DNA from: Ancylobacter sp. IITR112
GTDB taxonomy: Bacteria; Pseudomonadota; Alphaproteobacteria; Rhizobiales; Xanthobacteraceae
NCBI RefSeq assembly: GCF_041415945.1
Contig: NZ_JBGCUS010000001.1
Coordinates: forward strand, 3,348,001 to 3,412,000
Length of the DNA: 64,000 nucleotides
Direction of reading: 5' to 3'
The notes under the pieces were generated by a model. The model saw nothing but the letters and a program-made list of their open reading frames with translations. It was not told where the DNA came from and did not search any database. Position numbers and translations under genes: made by a program. Below are positions 37,404 to 46,158 of the stretch, one piece after another; within the stretch, counting starts at the first letter, position 1, and each line of letters starts with the position of its first letter.

Positions 37404-39032
37404 TCAGATCAGCGGTGGGATGGCGGGGTCGATCGGCACCTCGAACACGGTCGGCCCCTTGGCGGCGAACGCCGCCACCACCCGCTCCTTCAGTACGGTG
37501 AGGTCGCTGATCCGCTCGGCGGCACAGCCGAAGCCCTTGGCGAGGCTGACGAGATCGAGGCCGGGAATGTCCAGCCCCGGCACGCCGGGCGTCTCTTCGA
37601 GCACCGCGAAGGATTTGAGGATGCCATATTCGCCATTGCGCAGCGCGATGACGACCAGCGGCACGCCCTCCCGCGCCGCCGTCCACAGGCCCTGCAGAGA
37701 ATATTGAAACGAACCGTCACCGATGATCAGCATCACCGGCCGATGTCGGCCGGTGTCGCGCTCACCCAGCGCGATGCCCACGGCGGCGGGGAGGTTCCAG
37801 CCGAGCCCGCCGCTGGCGAAGGTGAAGAAGGTCGCCGGCTCGGTGATCGGCCAGTGCGTGTGCAGATCGGCCAGGTTGGAGGGCGATTCTTCCACCAGCA
37901 CCGTATGCGGCAGGCGCACCTGCGCCAGCGCCGCGAAGACCTGCGCGGCCGTGGGCACGGTGCCGGTCGCCGCGGCTCTTTGTGGCGCGGGATGCGGCGC
38001 CATGCGGTGCGGCAGTTTCTCGATGGCGCGAGCCGCCGCTCGGCGCGCCACCTGCGCCGCCAGCGCCCGGGTTGCCAGCACAGCATCGCCGACCAGACTG
38101 TCCCCCACCGGTGCCCGCGCCGTCTCCGCCGGGTCGTCGCTGATATGCAGCAGGCGCAGTCCCTCGGGGAGATAGGCTCCGGCAACATAAGGGTAATAGC
38201 GGAACACCGGCGCGCCGATGACGAGGGCGACATCGTGCCCCTTCAGTCTCTCGCTGAGCGGGCCGATGGCGAAGGGCAGCCCGCCGGCATAGAGCGGGTG
38301 ATCCTCGGGGAAAGGGCAGCGCTCGCTGGCCGGCGCGGCGAACACGGTGGCGTCCAGCGCCTCCGCCAGGGCGATGGCGTCTGCCCAGCCCGCGCCACGA
38401 TCAATGGCCGCGCCGAAAATCAGCGCAGGATGGGCGGCGCCGGAGAGAATATCGGCGAAATCCTTCAGCCGGTCCGGATCGGGGGCAATGCGATGGCTCA
38501 CCGTGCGCACCACCGCGCGACCTTCGAGCGGCTTGTCCCAGTCGTCCAGCGGCAGCGAGAGGAACACCGGCCCGGCCGGCGCCTGCATCGCAGTGGCGTA
38601 GGCGCGCATGAAGGCGGCGGGCACGTCTTCCGGCCGCGCCGGTTCATAGCTCCATTTCACCCAGGGACGCGGTAGCTGCGTGGCGTCGACATTGGTCAGC
38701 CACGGCTCCATCAGCAGCATTTCGCGCGTCTGCTGGCCAGCGGTGACGATAAGCGGCGTCTTGTTGAGGCTGGCAGTGATGAGATTGCCCATAGCATTGC
38801 CGAGACCGGCGGCGGTATGGACATTGACGATCGCCGGCGTGCCGGTCGCCTGCGCATAGCCATCGGCCATGGCGATGGCCGACGCTTCCTGCAGCGCGAG
38901 ATGATAGGTGAAATCGGCCGGAAACTCCTTGAGGAAGGTCTCTTCAGTCGAGCCGGGATTGCCGAAGAAGGTCGTCAGCCCGAGTTCACGCAAAAGGTCA
39001 TAGGTGACCGAACGCACGGTTGAACCAGCCAT
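37404..39032 (-). CDS. mdlC: Benzoylformate decarboxylase-like ThDP enzyme
   Basis: 542 residues. Closely resembles Pseudomonas benzoylformate decarboxylase along its length: Ser28 in FFGNPGSTE, the cofactor-activating Glu49 in LALQEAS, His72 in VNVHTAAG, KWSYEPARPEDVP, SLPLDDWDKP, and the ThDP-Mg motif GDGSFQYSLQGLWTA. However, the second active-site His (His281 of the Pseudomonas enzyme) is Tyr280 here (VFRYYPYVAG). Decarboxylation of a 2-keto acid is likely; benzoylformate itself is uncertain, and no mandelate pathway genes are nearby. The symbol is provisional. Confidence 0.75.
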   Translation of the reverse strand: MAGSTVRSVTYDLLRELGLTTFFGNPGSTEETFLKEFPADFTYHLALQEASAIAMADGYAQATGTPAIVNVHTAAGLGNAMGNLITASLNKTPLIVTAGQQTREMLLMEPWLTNVDATQLPRPWVKWSYEPARPEDVPAAFMRAYATAMQAPAGPVFLSLPLDDWDKPLEGRAVVRTVSHRIAPDPDRLKDFADILSGAAHPALIFGAAIDRGAGWADAIALAEALDATVFAAPASERCPFPEDHPLYAGGLPFAIGPLSERLKGHDVALVIGAPVFRYYPYVAGAYLPEGLRLLHISDDPAETARAPVGDSLVGDAVLATRALAAQVARRAAARAIEKLPHRMAPHPAPQRAAATGTVPTAAQVFAALAQVRLPHTVLVEESPSNLADLHTHWPITEPATFFTFASGGLGWNLPAAVGIALGERDTGRHRPVMLIIGDGSFQYSLQGLWTAAREGVPLVVIALRNGEYGILKSFAVLEETPGVPGLDIPGLDLVSLAKGFGCAAERISDLTVLKERVVAAFAAKGPTVFEVPIDPAIPPLI

Positions 39033-39141
39033 TTTTCCTCACCCCGGCCCCCGCAGGCCGCCACCACCACGCCCCGCGCGATCACCATGTCGCGGCGCCG
39101 GGCGCCCTAGCTTCCCCAGAATAACCGGAAACTCAACCTTT

Positions 39142-40053
39142 TCATTCGTGTACGAGCGAAAAGCCCTTGGTGCCGGCGGCGTGCGGCCCCAGCGCGTGGC
39201 CCCGCACCTCGGCCGGCGTCCATCCCTGCGCCCGCAAGGCGGCGAGGCTCTGCGAGCCGATGGACTTCGACAGCTTGCGTCCTTGTTCATCCAGCAGCAG
39301 CGCGTGATGGGTGTAGAGGGGGGGCGGCAAATCGAGCAGCACCTGGAGCACCAGGTGCACCGAGGTCGCCGCCTTCAGGTCGGCCCCGCGCACCACATGG
39401 GTCACGCCCTGCAGCGCGTCGTCCACCACCACGGCGAGATGATAGGCGGTCGGCACATCCTTGCGGGCAAGCACCACGTCCCCCCAGGCGAGCGGATCTG
39501 CGACGATCCGTTGTGCCGGGCCGCCGGTCTCCGCCACTTCCTGCCAGCCGAGCGGTCCGGCCTTCTTCACCGCCTGGGCCTGTGCCCGCGCCATGTCGAG
39601 CCGCAGCGCATGGGGCTCGCCTGCCGCCCGGCGGGCCGCGCGTTCGACCGCGCTCATCGCCTCGCGCGGAAACGGAAACAGCGGCGCGCCATCGGGATCG
39701 CTCGGCCAATCGCGCCGGCCGGCGACGACGCGGCGGATGTCGGCCCGGCTCTCAAAGCTGGGATAGACAAGGCCCAACCCGTCAAGGTGGTCGAGCGCCG
39801 CTTGGTAGTCGGCAAAGTGCTCGGACTGCCGACGCACCGGCCGCTCCCAGTCGAGCCCCAGCCAGGCTAGGTCGTCAGAGATTGCCGCCTCGAACTCCGG
39901 TCGGCAGCGGGCCGGGTCAATATCCTCGATGCGCAGCAGAAACCGCCCGCCACAGGCATGTGCCAGCGCCTCATTGAGCAGCGCGGAACGGGCATGGCCG
40001 AGGTGCAGAAGGCCGTTGGGACTGGGTGCGAAGCGAAAAGTGGGGCGGACCAC
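39142..40053 (-). CDS. gluQ: Glutamyl-Q tRNA(Asp) synthetase
   Basis: 303 residues from GTG 40053, 4 bases after the lysE stop; a longer frame to 40092 would overlap lysE. A truncated glutamyl-tRNA synthetase lacking the anticodon domain: HIGH motif as HLGHA in NGLLHLGHARSALLNE, KMSKS motif as KLSKS. GluQ attaches glutamate to queuosine in tRNA-Asp. The zinc-binding cysteines of E. coli GluQ are absent (YPSFESR in place of a Cys-x-Cys). Length and motifs fit well; the start is the least sure part. Confidence 0.87.
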   Translation of the reverse strand: MVRPTFRFAPSPNGLLHLGHARSALLNEALAHACGGRFLLRIEDIDPARCRPEFEAAISDDLAWLGLDWERPVRRQSEHFADYQAALDHLDGLGLVYPSFESRADIRRVVAGRRDWPSDPDGAPLFPFPREAMSAVERAARRAAGEPHALRLDMARAQAQAVKKAGPLGWQEVAETGGPAQRIVADPLAWGDVVLARKDVPTAYHLAVVVDDALQGVTHVVRGADLKAATSVHLVLQVLLDLPPPLYTHHALLLDEQGRKLSKSIGSQSLAALRAQGWTPAEVRGHALGPHAAGTKGFSLVHE

Positions 40054-40057
40054 GGTC

Positions 40058-40675
40058 TCAGCGCGCCGCCACGACCGCGACCCCGGCGCCAACCATCACC
40101 CCACCGGCGGTCCGGTTCACCCGGCGCACCATGGCCGGGCTGCGCAGCAGCCGGCGCGCCCGCCCTGCCAGCAGCACATGGCCGCCGACCACCACCAGTT
40201 CGACGGCGAGAATGACGGCGGCGAGGCTCGCGAGGTGACTGGGTGTGAGAGTGGACCCCACCACATTGGGCAGCAGCGCCACATAGAATAGCGGCATTTT
40301 CGGGTTGCCGAGATTGAGCGCGACGCCGGTCGCGAAATCCGGCAGAATCCCGCGCCGCGCCGCCTCCGGCAGGAGGGCCGGCACGACGGGTTCGGCCGTC
40401 CACAGGCGCACACCCATGTAGATAAGATAGGCCGCGCCGGCATAGCGCAGCGCGGTCATCAGCCAGCCCATCTCCTGCGCGATCAGCGAGAGGCCGCAGG
40501 CGGCGAGGATGAGGAAGATCAGCACACCGACGACCGTCCCGGCGCCATAAGCGAGGCCGGCGGTCGCGCCATGCGCGAGGGTGCGGGCGACGATAGTCAT
40601 GTTGTCCGGGCCGGGGCTGGCGGCGAAGACAAAGAAGGCCGCCGTGAAGGCAAGCAGCGTCGAGGAATCCATCAC
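40058..40675 (-). CDS. LysE/RhtB-family exporter, second copy
   Basis: 205 residues, about six membrane segments. N-terminal motif FAASPGPDNMTIVARTLAHGATAGLAYGAG (key word SPGPDNM) and NLGNPKMPLFYVALLP are the two LysE signatures, closer to RhtB than the copy at 26025. Exports an amino acid or similar compound. It lies 67 bases after sdhB and 4 bases before gluQ, all on the same strand. Ends VVAAR. Confidence 0.88.
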   Translation of the reverse strand: MMDSSTLLAFTAAFFVFAASPGPDNMTIVARTLAHGATAGLAYGAGTVVGVLIFLILAACGLSLIAQEMGWLMTALRYAGAAYLIYMGVRLWTAEPVVPALLPEAARRGILPDFATGVALNLGNPKMPLFYVALLPNVVGSTLTPSHLASLAAVILAVELVVVGGHVLLAGRARRLLRSPAMVRRVNRTAGGVMVGAGVAVVAAR

Positions 40676-40682
40676 CCGTCTC

Positions 40683-40706
40683 CCCGGACGCAGCCGCGCG
40701 TCCGGG
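40683..40706 (-). promoter_or_regulatory. Stem-loop between sdhB and the lysE copy
   Basis: CCCGGACGC (40683-40691) and GCGTCCGGG (40698-40706) pair perfectly, 9 bp with a 6-base loop, only a few bases before the exporter start. It lacks a U-run on either strand. It could be a processing or weak termination signal that separates sdhCDAB from the two genes downstream. Confidence 0.45.
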
Positions 40707-40742
40707 AGGCGAGAATAGAAGCTTCGCCCTCTGGCGTTAAGC

Positions 40743-41525
40743 TCAGAACTGGCGCGCCACCATCATCTTCTTGATCTCGGCGATCGCCTTCGCCGGGTTC
40801 AGCCCCTTCGGGCAGGCCTTGGCGCAGTTCATGATGGTGTGGCAGCGGTAGAGCCGGAACGGGTCTTCCAGATCGTCCAGCCGGTCGCCGGTGGCCTCGT
40901 CGCGCGAATCGATCAGCCAACGATAGGCCTGCAGCAGCGCGGCGGGGCCGAGATAGCGATCGCCATTCCACCAGTAGCTCGGGCAAGAGGTGGAGCAGCA
41001 GGCGCAGAGAATGCACTCATACAGCCCGTCCAGCTTCTCGCGGTCGCCCCGCCCCTGGCGCCATTCCTTTTCCGGCGCCGGGGTCTCTGTGTGCAGCCAG
41101 GGCTCGACCGAGGCGTGCTGGGCGTAAAACTGGGTGAGGTCCGGCACCAGATCCTTTACGACAGGCATGTGCGGCAGCGGGTAGATCTTGACCGCCGAAG
41201 CGTCGACTGCGTCCATGCTCTTGAGGCAAGCCAGCGTGTTGGTACCGTCGATATTCATGGCGCAGGAGCCGCAAATGCCCTCACGGCAGGAGCGGCGGAA
41301 GGTGAGCGTCGGATCGACCTTGTTCTTGATCCAGATCAGCCCGTCCAGCACCATCGGCCCGCAGTCGTCGCGGTCGACATAATAGGTGTCGACGCTTGGG
41401 TTTCGCCCGTCATCCGGGTTCCAGCGGTAGATCTTGTACTCGGTCAGCCGGTTGGCACCGGGCGGCTTGGGCCACACCTTGCCTTCGACAAGCTGCGAGT
41501 TCTTCGGAAGCGTGAGCTGGACCAT
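40743..41525 (-). CDS. sdhB: Succinate dehydrogenase iron-sulfur subunit
   Basis: 260 residues. Carries the three Fe-S clusters of complex II: [2Fe-2S] from CREGICGSC and the spaced Cys/Asp in DRDDCGP, then [18 protein letters not shown] and [17 protein letters not shown] for the [4Fe-4S] and [3Fe-4S] centres. Passes electrons from FAD in SdhA to quinone at SdhCD. Last gene of sdhCDAB; starts 21 bases after the sdhA stop. Confidence 0.97.
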   Translation of the reverse strand: MVQLTLPKNSQLVEGKVWPKPPGANRLTEYKIYRWNPDDGRNPSVDTYYVDRDDCGPMVLDGLIWIKNKVDPTLTFRRSCREGICGSCAMNIDGTNTLACLKSMDAVDASAVKIYPLPHMPVVKDLVPDLTQFYAQHASVEPWLHTETPAPEKEWRQGRGDREKLDGLYECILCACCSTSCPSYWWNGDRYLGPAALLQAYRWLIDSRDEATGDRLDDLEDPFRLYRCHTIMNCAKACPKGLNPAKAIAEIKKMMVARQF

Positions 41526-41546
41526 GGCGAGTGATCGTTCCCCGGC

Positions 41547-43385
41547 TCAGTACACCCGCTTGCGCGGCTCGATGTACTGGATGTCGTTCGACAGCGTGTA
41601 GGTGTGCACCGGCCGATCGTCGAGCCGCACCGAGCGCGTCTCGAAATCGAGGAAGGCCAGCGTGTGCTTCATCCAGTGCGCGTCGTCGCGCTCGGGATAA
41701 TCCTCGCGCGCATGGGCGCCGCGGCTCTCGGTGCGGGCGGCGGCGCTTTCCATGGTCACGCTCGCCTGCGCGATCAGATTGTCATATTCCAGCGTCTCGA
41801 TGAGATCGGAATTCCAGATCAGCGAGCGGTCGGTCACCCGGATATCGCTGGAGCCGGCGAACACGTCGGCGATCAGCTTGCGGCCTTCCTCCAGCACCTC
41901 GCCGGTGCGGTAGACCGCACAATTGTTCTGCATCACCTTCTGCATCGACAGGCGCAGTTCGGCGGTCGGCGTGCCACCTTCCGCGTTGCGAAAATGATCG
42001 AGGCGGGCGAGAGCGAGATCGGCCGAGCCGGAAGGCAGCTCGCGCTGCTTGTCGCCGGGTGTAAGCAGTTCGGCGCAGCGCAGCGCCGCCGCGCGGCCGA
42101 ACACCACGAGATCGGTCAGCGAGTTGGAGCCGAGCCGGTTGGCACCGTGAATGGAGACACAGGCGCATTCGCCCACCGCCATCAGGCCGGGCACCACATG
42201 GTCGGGGTTGCCGTCCTTCTTGGTGACGACCTCGCCATGGAAGTTCGTCGGAATGCCGCCCATGTTGTAATGCACGGTCGGCAGCACCGGGATCGGCTCC
42301 TTGGTCACGTCGACACCGGCGAAAATCCGCGCGCTCTCGGAAATGCCCGGCAGGCGCTCATGCAGGATCGCCGGGTCGAGATGGTCGAGATGCAGGTAGA
42401 TGTGGTCCTTGTTCTTGCCGACGCCGCGCCCCTCGCGGATCTCCATGGTCATGGAGCGGGACACCACGTCGCGCGAGGCGAGGTCCTTGGCCGAGGGAGC
42501 GTAGCGCTCCATGAAGCGCTCGCCTTCGGAATTGGTCAGATAGCCGCCTTCGCCGCGCGAGCCTTCGGTGATCAGGCAGCCCGAACCGTAAATGCCGGTG
42601 GGATGGAACTGCACGAACTCCATGTCCTGCAGCGGCAGGCCGGCGCGCAGCACCATGGCATTGCCGTCGCCGGTGCAGGTATGGGCCGAGGTGGCGGAGA
42701 AATAGGCGCGGCCATAGCCGCCGGTGGCGAGGATCACCGTCTGCGCGCGGAAGCGGTGGATCGTGCCGTCATCCATCTTCAGCGCGACGAGACCGCGGCA
42801 GCGCCCATCCTCGTCCATGATCAGGTCGAGCGCGAAATACTCGATGAAGAACTCGGCCGAGTGCTTCAGCGCTGCGCCGTAAAGCGTGTGCAGGATCGCG
42901 TGGCCGGTGCGGTCGGCGGCGGCGCAGGTGCGCTGCGCCGGGCTCTTGCCATAGTCCACCGTCATGCCGCCGAAGGGGCGCTGGTAGATCTGGCCCGCTT
43001 CCGTGCGCGAGAAGGGCACGCCCCAGTGCTCCAGCTCGTAGACGGCGGCCGGGGCGTGGCGCACGAGATATTCGATCGCGTCCTGGTCGCCCAGCCAGTC
43101 CGACCCCTTCACGGTGTCGTACATGTGAAAGCGCCAGTCGTCGCCGCCCATATTGCCGAGCGAGGCGGCGATGCCGCCCTGCGCCGCCACCGTATGCGAG
43201 CGCGTCGGGAAAACCTTGGTCACGCAGGCGGTGCGCAGCCCGGCCTCGGAACAGCCGACCACCGCCCGCAGCCCCGCGCCGCCGGCGCCAACAACCACTA
43301 CGTCATAGGTGTGATCGGTGATGGGATAGGCGGCGCCGAGCGACGCCCCGTTGGCGGCGCCATTGGCGGAAGACGACCCGGCCAT
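41547..43385 (-). CDS. sdhA: Succinate dehydrogenase flavoprotein subunit
   Basis: 612 residues. FAD motif [15 protein letters not shown]; covalent FAD attachment at His64 in [11 protein letters not shown]; active-site signatures in [25 protein letters not shown] (part: [10 protein letters not shown]) and [12 protein letters not shown]; catalytic Arg region [15 protein letters not shown]. Oxidises succinate to fumarate. The first 22 residues are a low-complexity leader before the fold begins, so the start may be slightly further in. Spaced 4 bases from sdhD. Confidence 0.97.
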   Translation of the reverse strand: MAGSSSANGAANGASLGAAYPITDHTYDVVVVGAGGAGLRAVVGCSEAGLRTACVTKVFPTRSHTVAAQGGIAASLGNMGGDDWRFHMYDTVKGSDWLGDQDAIEYLVRHAPAAVYELEHWGVPFSRTEAGQIYQRPFGGMTVDYGKSPAQRTCAAADRTGHAILHTLYGAALKHSAEFFIEYFALDLIMDEDGRCRGLVALKMDDGTIHRFRAQTVILATGGYGRAYFSATSAHTCTGDGNAMVLRAGLPLQDMEFVQFHPTGIYGSGCLITEGSRGEGGYLTNSEGERFMERYAPSAKDLASRDVVSRSMTMEIREGRGVGKNKDHIYLHLDHLDPAILHERLPGISESARIFAGVDVTKEPIPVLPTVHYNMGGIPTNFHGEVVTKKDGNPDHVVPGLMAVGECACVSIHGANRLGSNSLTDLVVFGRAAALRCAELLTPGDKQRELPSGSADLALARLDHFRNAEGGTPTAELRLSMQKVMQNNCAVYRTGEVLEEGRKLIADVFAGSSDIRVTDRSLIWNSDLIETLEYDNLIAQASVTMESAAARTESRGAHAREDYPERDDAHWMKHTLAFLDFETRSVRLDDRPVHTYTLSNDIQYIEPRKRVY

Positions 43386-43389
43386 GGTC

Positions 43390-43788
43390 TCAGCCTCCGA
43401 AACTGATCTTGAGAACGGCGAACGCGCCAGCGCTGCCGACCGCGAGGGTGAAGAAGGTGTTGGCGATCAGCGCGAGCACCTTCATCCCCTCCGCGTGGAC
43501 ATAGTCCTCGATCACGACCTGCATGCCGATACGCATGTGGAAGCAGACCGAGAACAGCAGCAGCAGCAACACGATGGCGACCAGCGGGTGGCCGATGAGG
43601 GCCACCACCTGCGCCTGCTCCTGCCCCGCTGCCGCTATTACGATCGGCAGGGCGATGAGGATCAGCAGAAGATTGCCGATCGCGGTCAGTCGCTGCAGCC
43701 AGAAATGGCCGGTGCCGGAGCGCGCCGAGCCGAGGCCGGCAACCCGCCGGCGCGGCGTGCGCATGGAAGAACCGGGAGATGCGCTCAT
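43390..43788 (-). CDS. sdhD: Succinate dehydrogenase membrane anchor SdhD
   Basis: 132 residues with three hydrophobic segments. Heme and quinone residues of the family are in [25 protein letters not shown] (key [16 protein letters not shown]), the alphaproteobacterial SdhD signature. The N-terminus [29 protein letters not shown] also fits. Anchors SdhAB and helps reduce ubiquinone. Starts 3 bases after the sdhC stop. Confidence 0.93.
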   Translation of the reverse strand: MSASPGSSMRTPRRRVAGLGSARSGTGHFWLQRLTAIGNLLLILIALPIVIAAAGQEQAQVVALIGHPLVAIVLLLLLFSVCFHMRIGMQVVIEDYVHAEGMKVLALIANTFFTLAVGSAGAFAVLKISFGG

Positions 43789-43791
43789 GGC

Positions 43792-44184
43792 TCAGCCCTT
43801 CACCAGCCAGATGACGATCCACAGCAGCACGGTCAACAGAACCGAGCCGCCAATGGTGAGCTTGGCGAATAATTCGCGCGGGCCGGGGCCGAAGCCGGCA
43901 CCCGTGTCCCAGACGAAGTGACGGATGCCGCCGAGCGCGTGATGAATGAGCGCCCAGCTATAGCCCACCAGAACCAGCAGCCCCAGCCAGCTGCCGTAAA
44001 GCCCGTTCACGACGCTGAAGGCCCGTTCCGAACTGGCGGCGGCCATCAGCCAGATCACCAGCAGCGCCGTACCAAAATACAGCGCCACACCGGTGATGCG
44101 ATGCACGATGGACATCATCATCGTCAGCATCGGGCGGTAGATTTGCAGATGTGGGGAAAGGGGCCGCTCGGCCGCTCCTGCCAT
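43792..44184 (-). CDS. sdhC: Succinate dehydrogenase cytochrome b556 subunit SdhC
   Basis: 130 residues from ATG 44184; a GTG at 44202 is a possible earlier start. Three hydrophobic segments. The family signatures are RPLSPHLQIYRPMLTMMMSIVHRITGV (key SPHLQIYRP and SIVHRITG) and HHALGGIRHFVWDTG, the latter with the heme-ligand His. Forms the quinone site and the membrane heme site with SdhD. First gene of the operon. Confidence 0.94.
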   Translation of the reverse strand: MAGAAERPLSPHLQIYRPMLTMMMSIVHRITGVALYFGTALLVIWLMAAASSERAFSVVNGLYGSWLGLLVLVGYSWALIHHALGGIRHFVWDTGAGFGPGPRELFAKLTIGGSVLLTVLLWIVIWLVKG

Positions 44185-44232
44185 GTCGGTGTCCCAGATC
44201 ACTCAGGAATATGATGTGTGCGTAGCGGAAAC

Positions 44233-44249
44233 GATTGCAGTTCGCAATC
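44233..44249. promoter_or_regulatory. Dyad before sdhC, resembling an alphaproteobacterial Fur-type box
   Basis: GATTGC-AGTTC-GCAATC is a 17-base inverted repeat with perfect 6-base arms, 49 to 65 bases before the sdhC start and inside the divergent gap with the esterase gene. The TTGC...GCAA core resembles the TGCAA-type dyads reported for Fur/Mur proteins in alphaproteobacteria, and Fur control of sdh is known in Caulobacter. The match is by eye only; another dimeric regulator is possible. Confidence 0.4.
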
Positions 44250-44489
44250 ATTCCAAAGGTGGCGTCTATCGTTCCTCGCCGCGCGCCTTTTTCCGGTTGC
44301 GCTGCAGCAAGACCACCCTAGCGCATCCAAACCCGGCCGGGCACCCCTTTTTCGCCACGACGTCCGCCGGCGGAAAGCCTCATGAAAGCCGGCGCTGACG
44401 GGCTGTTAACCATCTTCGCCTTTTAATTGACGGAAATCCGCCGTCTCTTGGGGTTATGCGGAGCCCGCGCAGTCGAGGTCGCGCCGTCC

Positions 44490-45836
44490 ATGCTTTTTGC
44501 GAAACCCAGATGCCTGTTTGGTGCAGCCCTGGCGGTGCTTCTCGGCCTCGGAGTGGTCGCCGCCGCCCCGGCTCGCGCCCAGTCCGCGGCCCCGACCGAG
44601 GATTCGGTGCGCACCCTCGTCTCCGGCGGCCTCAAGCGCGAATTCATCCTGCATCGGCCCGCCAGCGCGCCGCCCGGCCCGCTCCCCTTGGTCATCGCGC
44701 TGCACGGCGCCTTGCAGCCGGCCGGCATGATGCAGCGCTATCTCGATCTCGACGCGATCGCCGAGCGGGAGGGCTTCGTCGTTGCCTATCCCAAGGGCAT
44801 GAACCTGTTGTGGAACGATGGGCGCAGTTCGATCGCCGGCTTCATTCCGCTGCTGCACAAGCGCGACGATGGCCGCTTCGTGCTCGACGTACTGGATACG
44901 CTGGTCGCGGAAGGCATTGCCGATCCCTCCCGCGCCTATCTCATGGGCTTTTCCAATGGCGGCTTCCTCACCGCCTATGTCGCCTGCAACTATGCCGACC
45001 GCTTTCAGGCCTATGCGACGATGATGATGACGGTGCCGGTCGGCTATTCCGAGAGTTGCCGGCCGTCGAAGCCGGTGCCGATCCTGCTGATGAACGGCAC
45101 CTATGACCCCATCGTGCCGATGTTCGGCCGGCCGACGCCGGGCGCCCGCCTAATGTCGGCGGACGCCACCGCCGCCCTGTTCGCCCGGCTGGACGGCTGC
45201 GCCGCGCCGCAGATCGACAGCGCGCCGCATGCCCGCATCACCCGCTGGAACGATTGCACCCCCGGCGCCGCCGTCGCCTATTACGAGGTCGCCGGCGGCC
45301 ACCAGCCGCCCGCCCAATCAACCGGCGCCGTGGATGCACTCGCCTCTGTGCTGCTGGGCCCGCGCCGCAGCGGGCTCGACGCGCCGGAAGAAATCTGGTC
45401 CTTCTTCAAGCGGTTCGGCGGCACGCCAGCGGTCGAAATTGCCGGGCACCCCACCCCGCCCGCCGCCATGAAGCCCGCACATGCCGCAGCGACCGCCCCC
45501 GCGGCGGCGGCGCGCGCGCCGGCCGAGGCCCGGCCGATCCTGCGCGAACCGACCACCCTCGCCTCCGCCTGGCAAGGCATCGTGCCCGACAACGCGCCCC
45601 CGGAGAGCGCCACCACGGCGACCGCCTATGCCGCGACCGCGGCTCCGGCATCACTGCGCCAGCCGCTCGCGCCCGGCGCCCCCATGCCGCTGCAGGCGGG
45701 CTTTGTGCAGGCCGGCTTCGTGCAAGGCGGCGCGGCGCCGCGACCGGGGGCGGCGCCGGCCGCCGCGACGCGGCTGGCCCAAGTACCGCTGCCGCCGCCC
45801 TCCCCGCTGCGCGCGCGTGCCGCCAGCGCTCAATAG
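44490..45836 (+). CDS. Secreted esterase, poly(3-hydroxybutyrate) depolymerase-like (LpqC family)
   Basis: 448 residues from ATG 44490. Signal peptide LFGAALAVLLGLGVVAAAPARA. Alpha/beta-hydrolase domain of about 280 residues: oxyanion segment VIALHGALQP, nucleophile Ser in LMGFSNGGFLTAY, acid residue in NGTYDPIVP and His in VAGGHQPP. The COG3509 family includes PHB depolymerases and feruloyl esterases. The last 120 or so residues are Ala/Pro-rich with short repeats (QAGFVQAGFVQGG), no known domain. No PHB genes are adjacent. Confidence 0.83.
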   Translation: MLFAKPRCLFGAALAVLLGLGVVAAAPARAQSAAPTEDSVRTLVSGGLKREFILHRPASAPPGPLPLVIALHGALQPAGMMQRYLDLDAIAEREGFVVAYPKGMNLLWNDGRSSIAGFIPLLHKRDDGRFVLDVLDTLVAEGIADPSRAYLMGFSNGGFLTAYVACNYADRFQAYATMMMTVPVGYSESCRPSKPVPILLMNGTYDPIVPMFGRPTPGARLMSADATAALFARLDGCAAPQIDSAPHARITRWNDCTPGAAVAYYEVAGGHQPPAQSTGAVDALASVLLGPRRSGLDAPEEIWSFFKRFGGTPAVEIAGHPTPPAAMKPAHAAATAPAAAARAPAEARPILREPTTLASAWQGIVPDNAPPESATTATAYAATAAPASLRQPLAPGAPMPLQAGFVQAGFVQGGAAPRPGAAPAAATRLAQVPLPPPSPLRARAASAQ

Positions 45837-46158
45837 CGGCTCCCGCCATCCTTTTGCCGTGAGCCCCGGCTTTACATCGAGGCTCCGCCGACCGGCCGCT
45901 GCGTCGATTCGATGACAGGCCGGGTTGACGGGTGCGGTTGCGGGCGGCATCGTCGCGCCATCCGCTGCGGGGGTATCTTGAAACCTCTTGGGGTGTCGCT
46001 GCCGGAAGCCTAAGCTTCCCGGGTCGGTTAGCAGAGCCCGCGCGCCCCACGGCGCGTGGGGTTGACGAGGCGAGCGCCGCCTGGCGCCGGTTTGAACATG
46101 AGAGCGCACCCCGGTCCTCGACCGCGCGGCGCGCCGAAGGGGAAGGCGGGGAAGCCTG
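45837..46158. other. Gap without a recognisable gene
   Basis: 322 bases between the esterase and the M23 peptidase. I see only one small hairpin, GGAAGC-CTAA-GCTTCC at 46004-46019, and no clear promoter, RNA gene or repeat. It presumably holds the promoter of the peptidase gene. Confidence 0.5.

Noticed and set aside
35967..38675. A 902-codon plus-strand frame across the DUF2161, spermidine synthase-like and decarboxylase genes
   Set aside because: Antisense to three well-supported genes; its translation is Arg/Pro/Gly-rich without motifs.
41604..43406. A 600-codon plus-strand frame opposite sdhA
   Set aside because: Shadow of sdhA with no recognisable domain.
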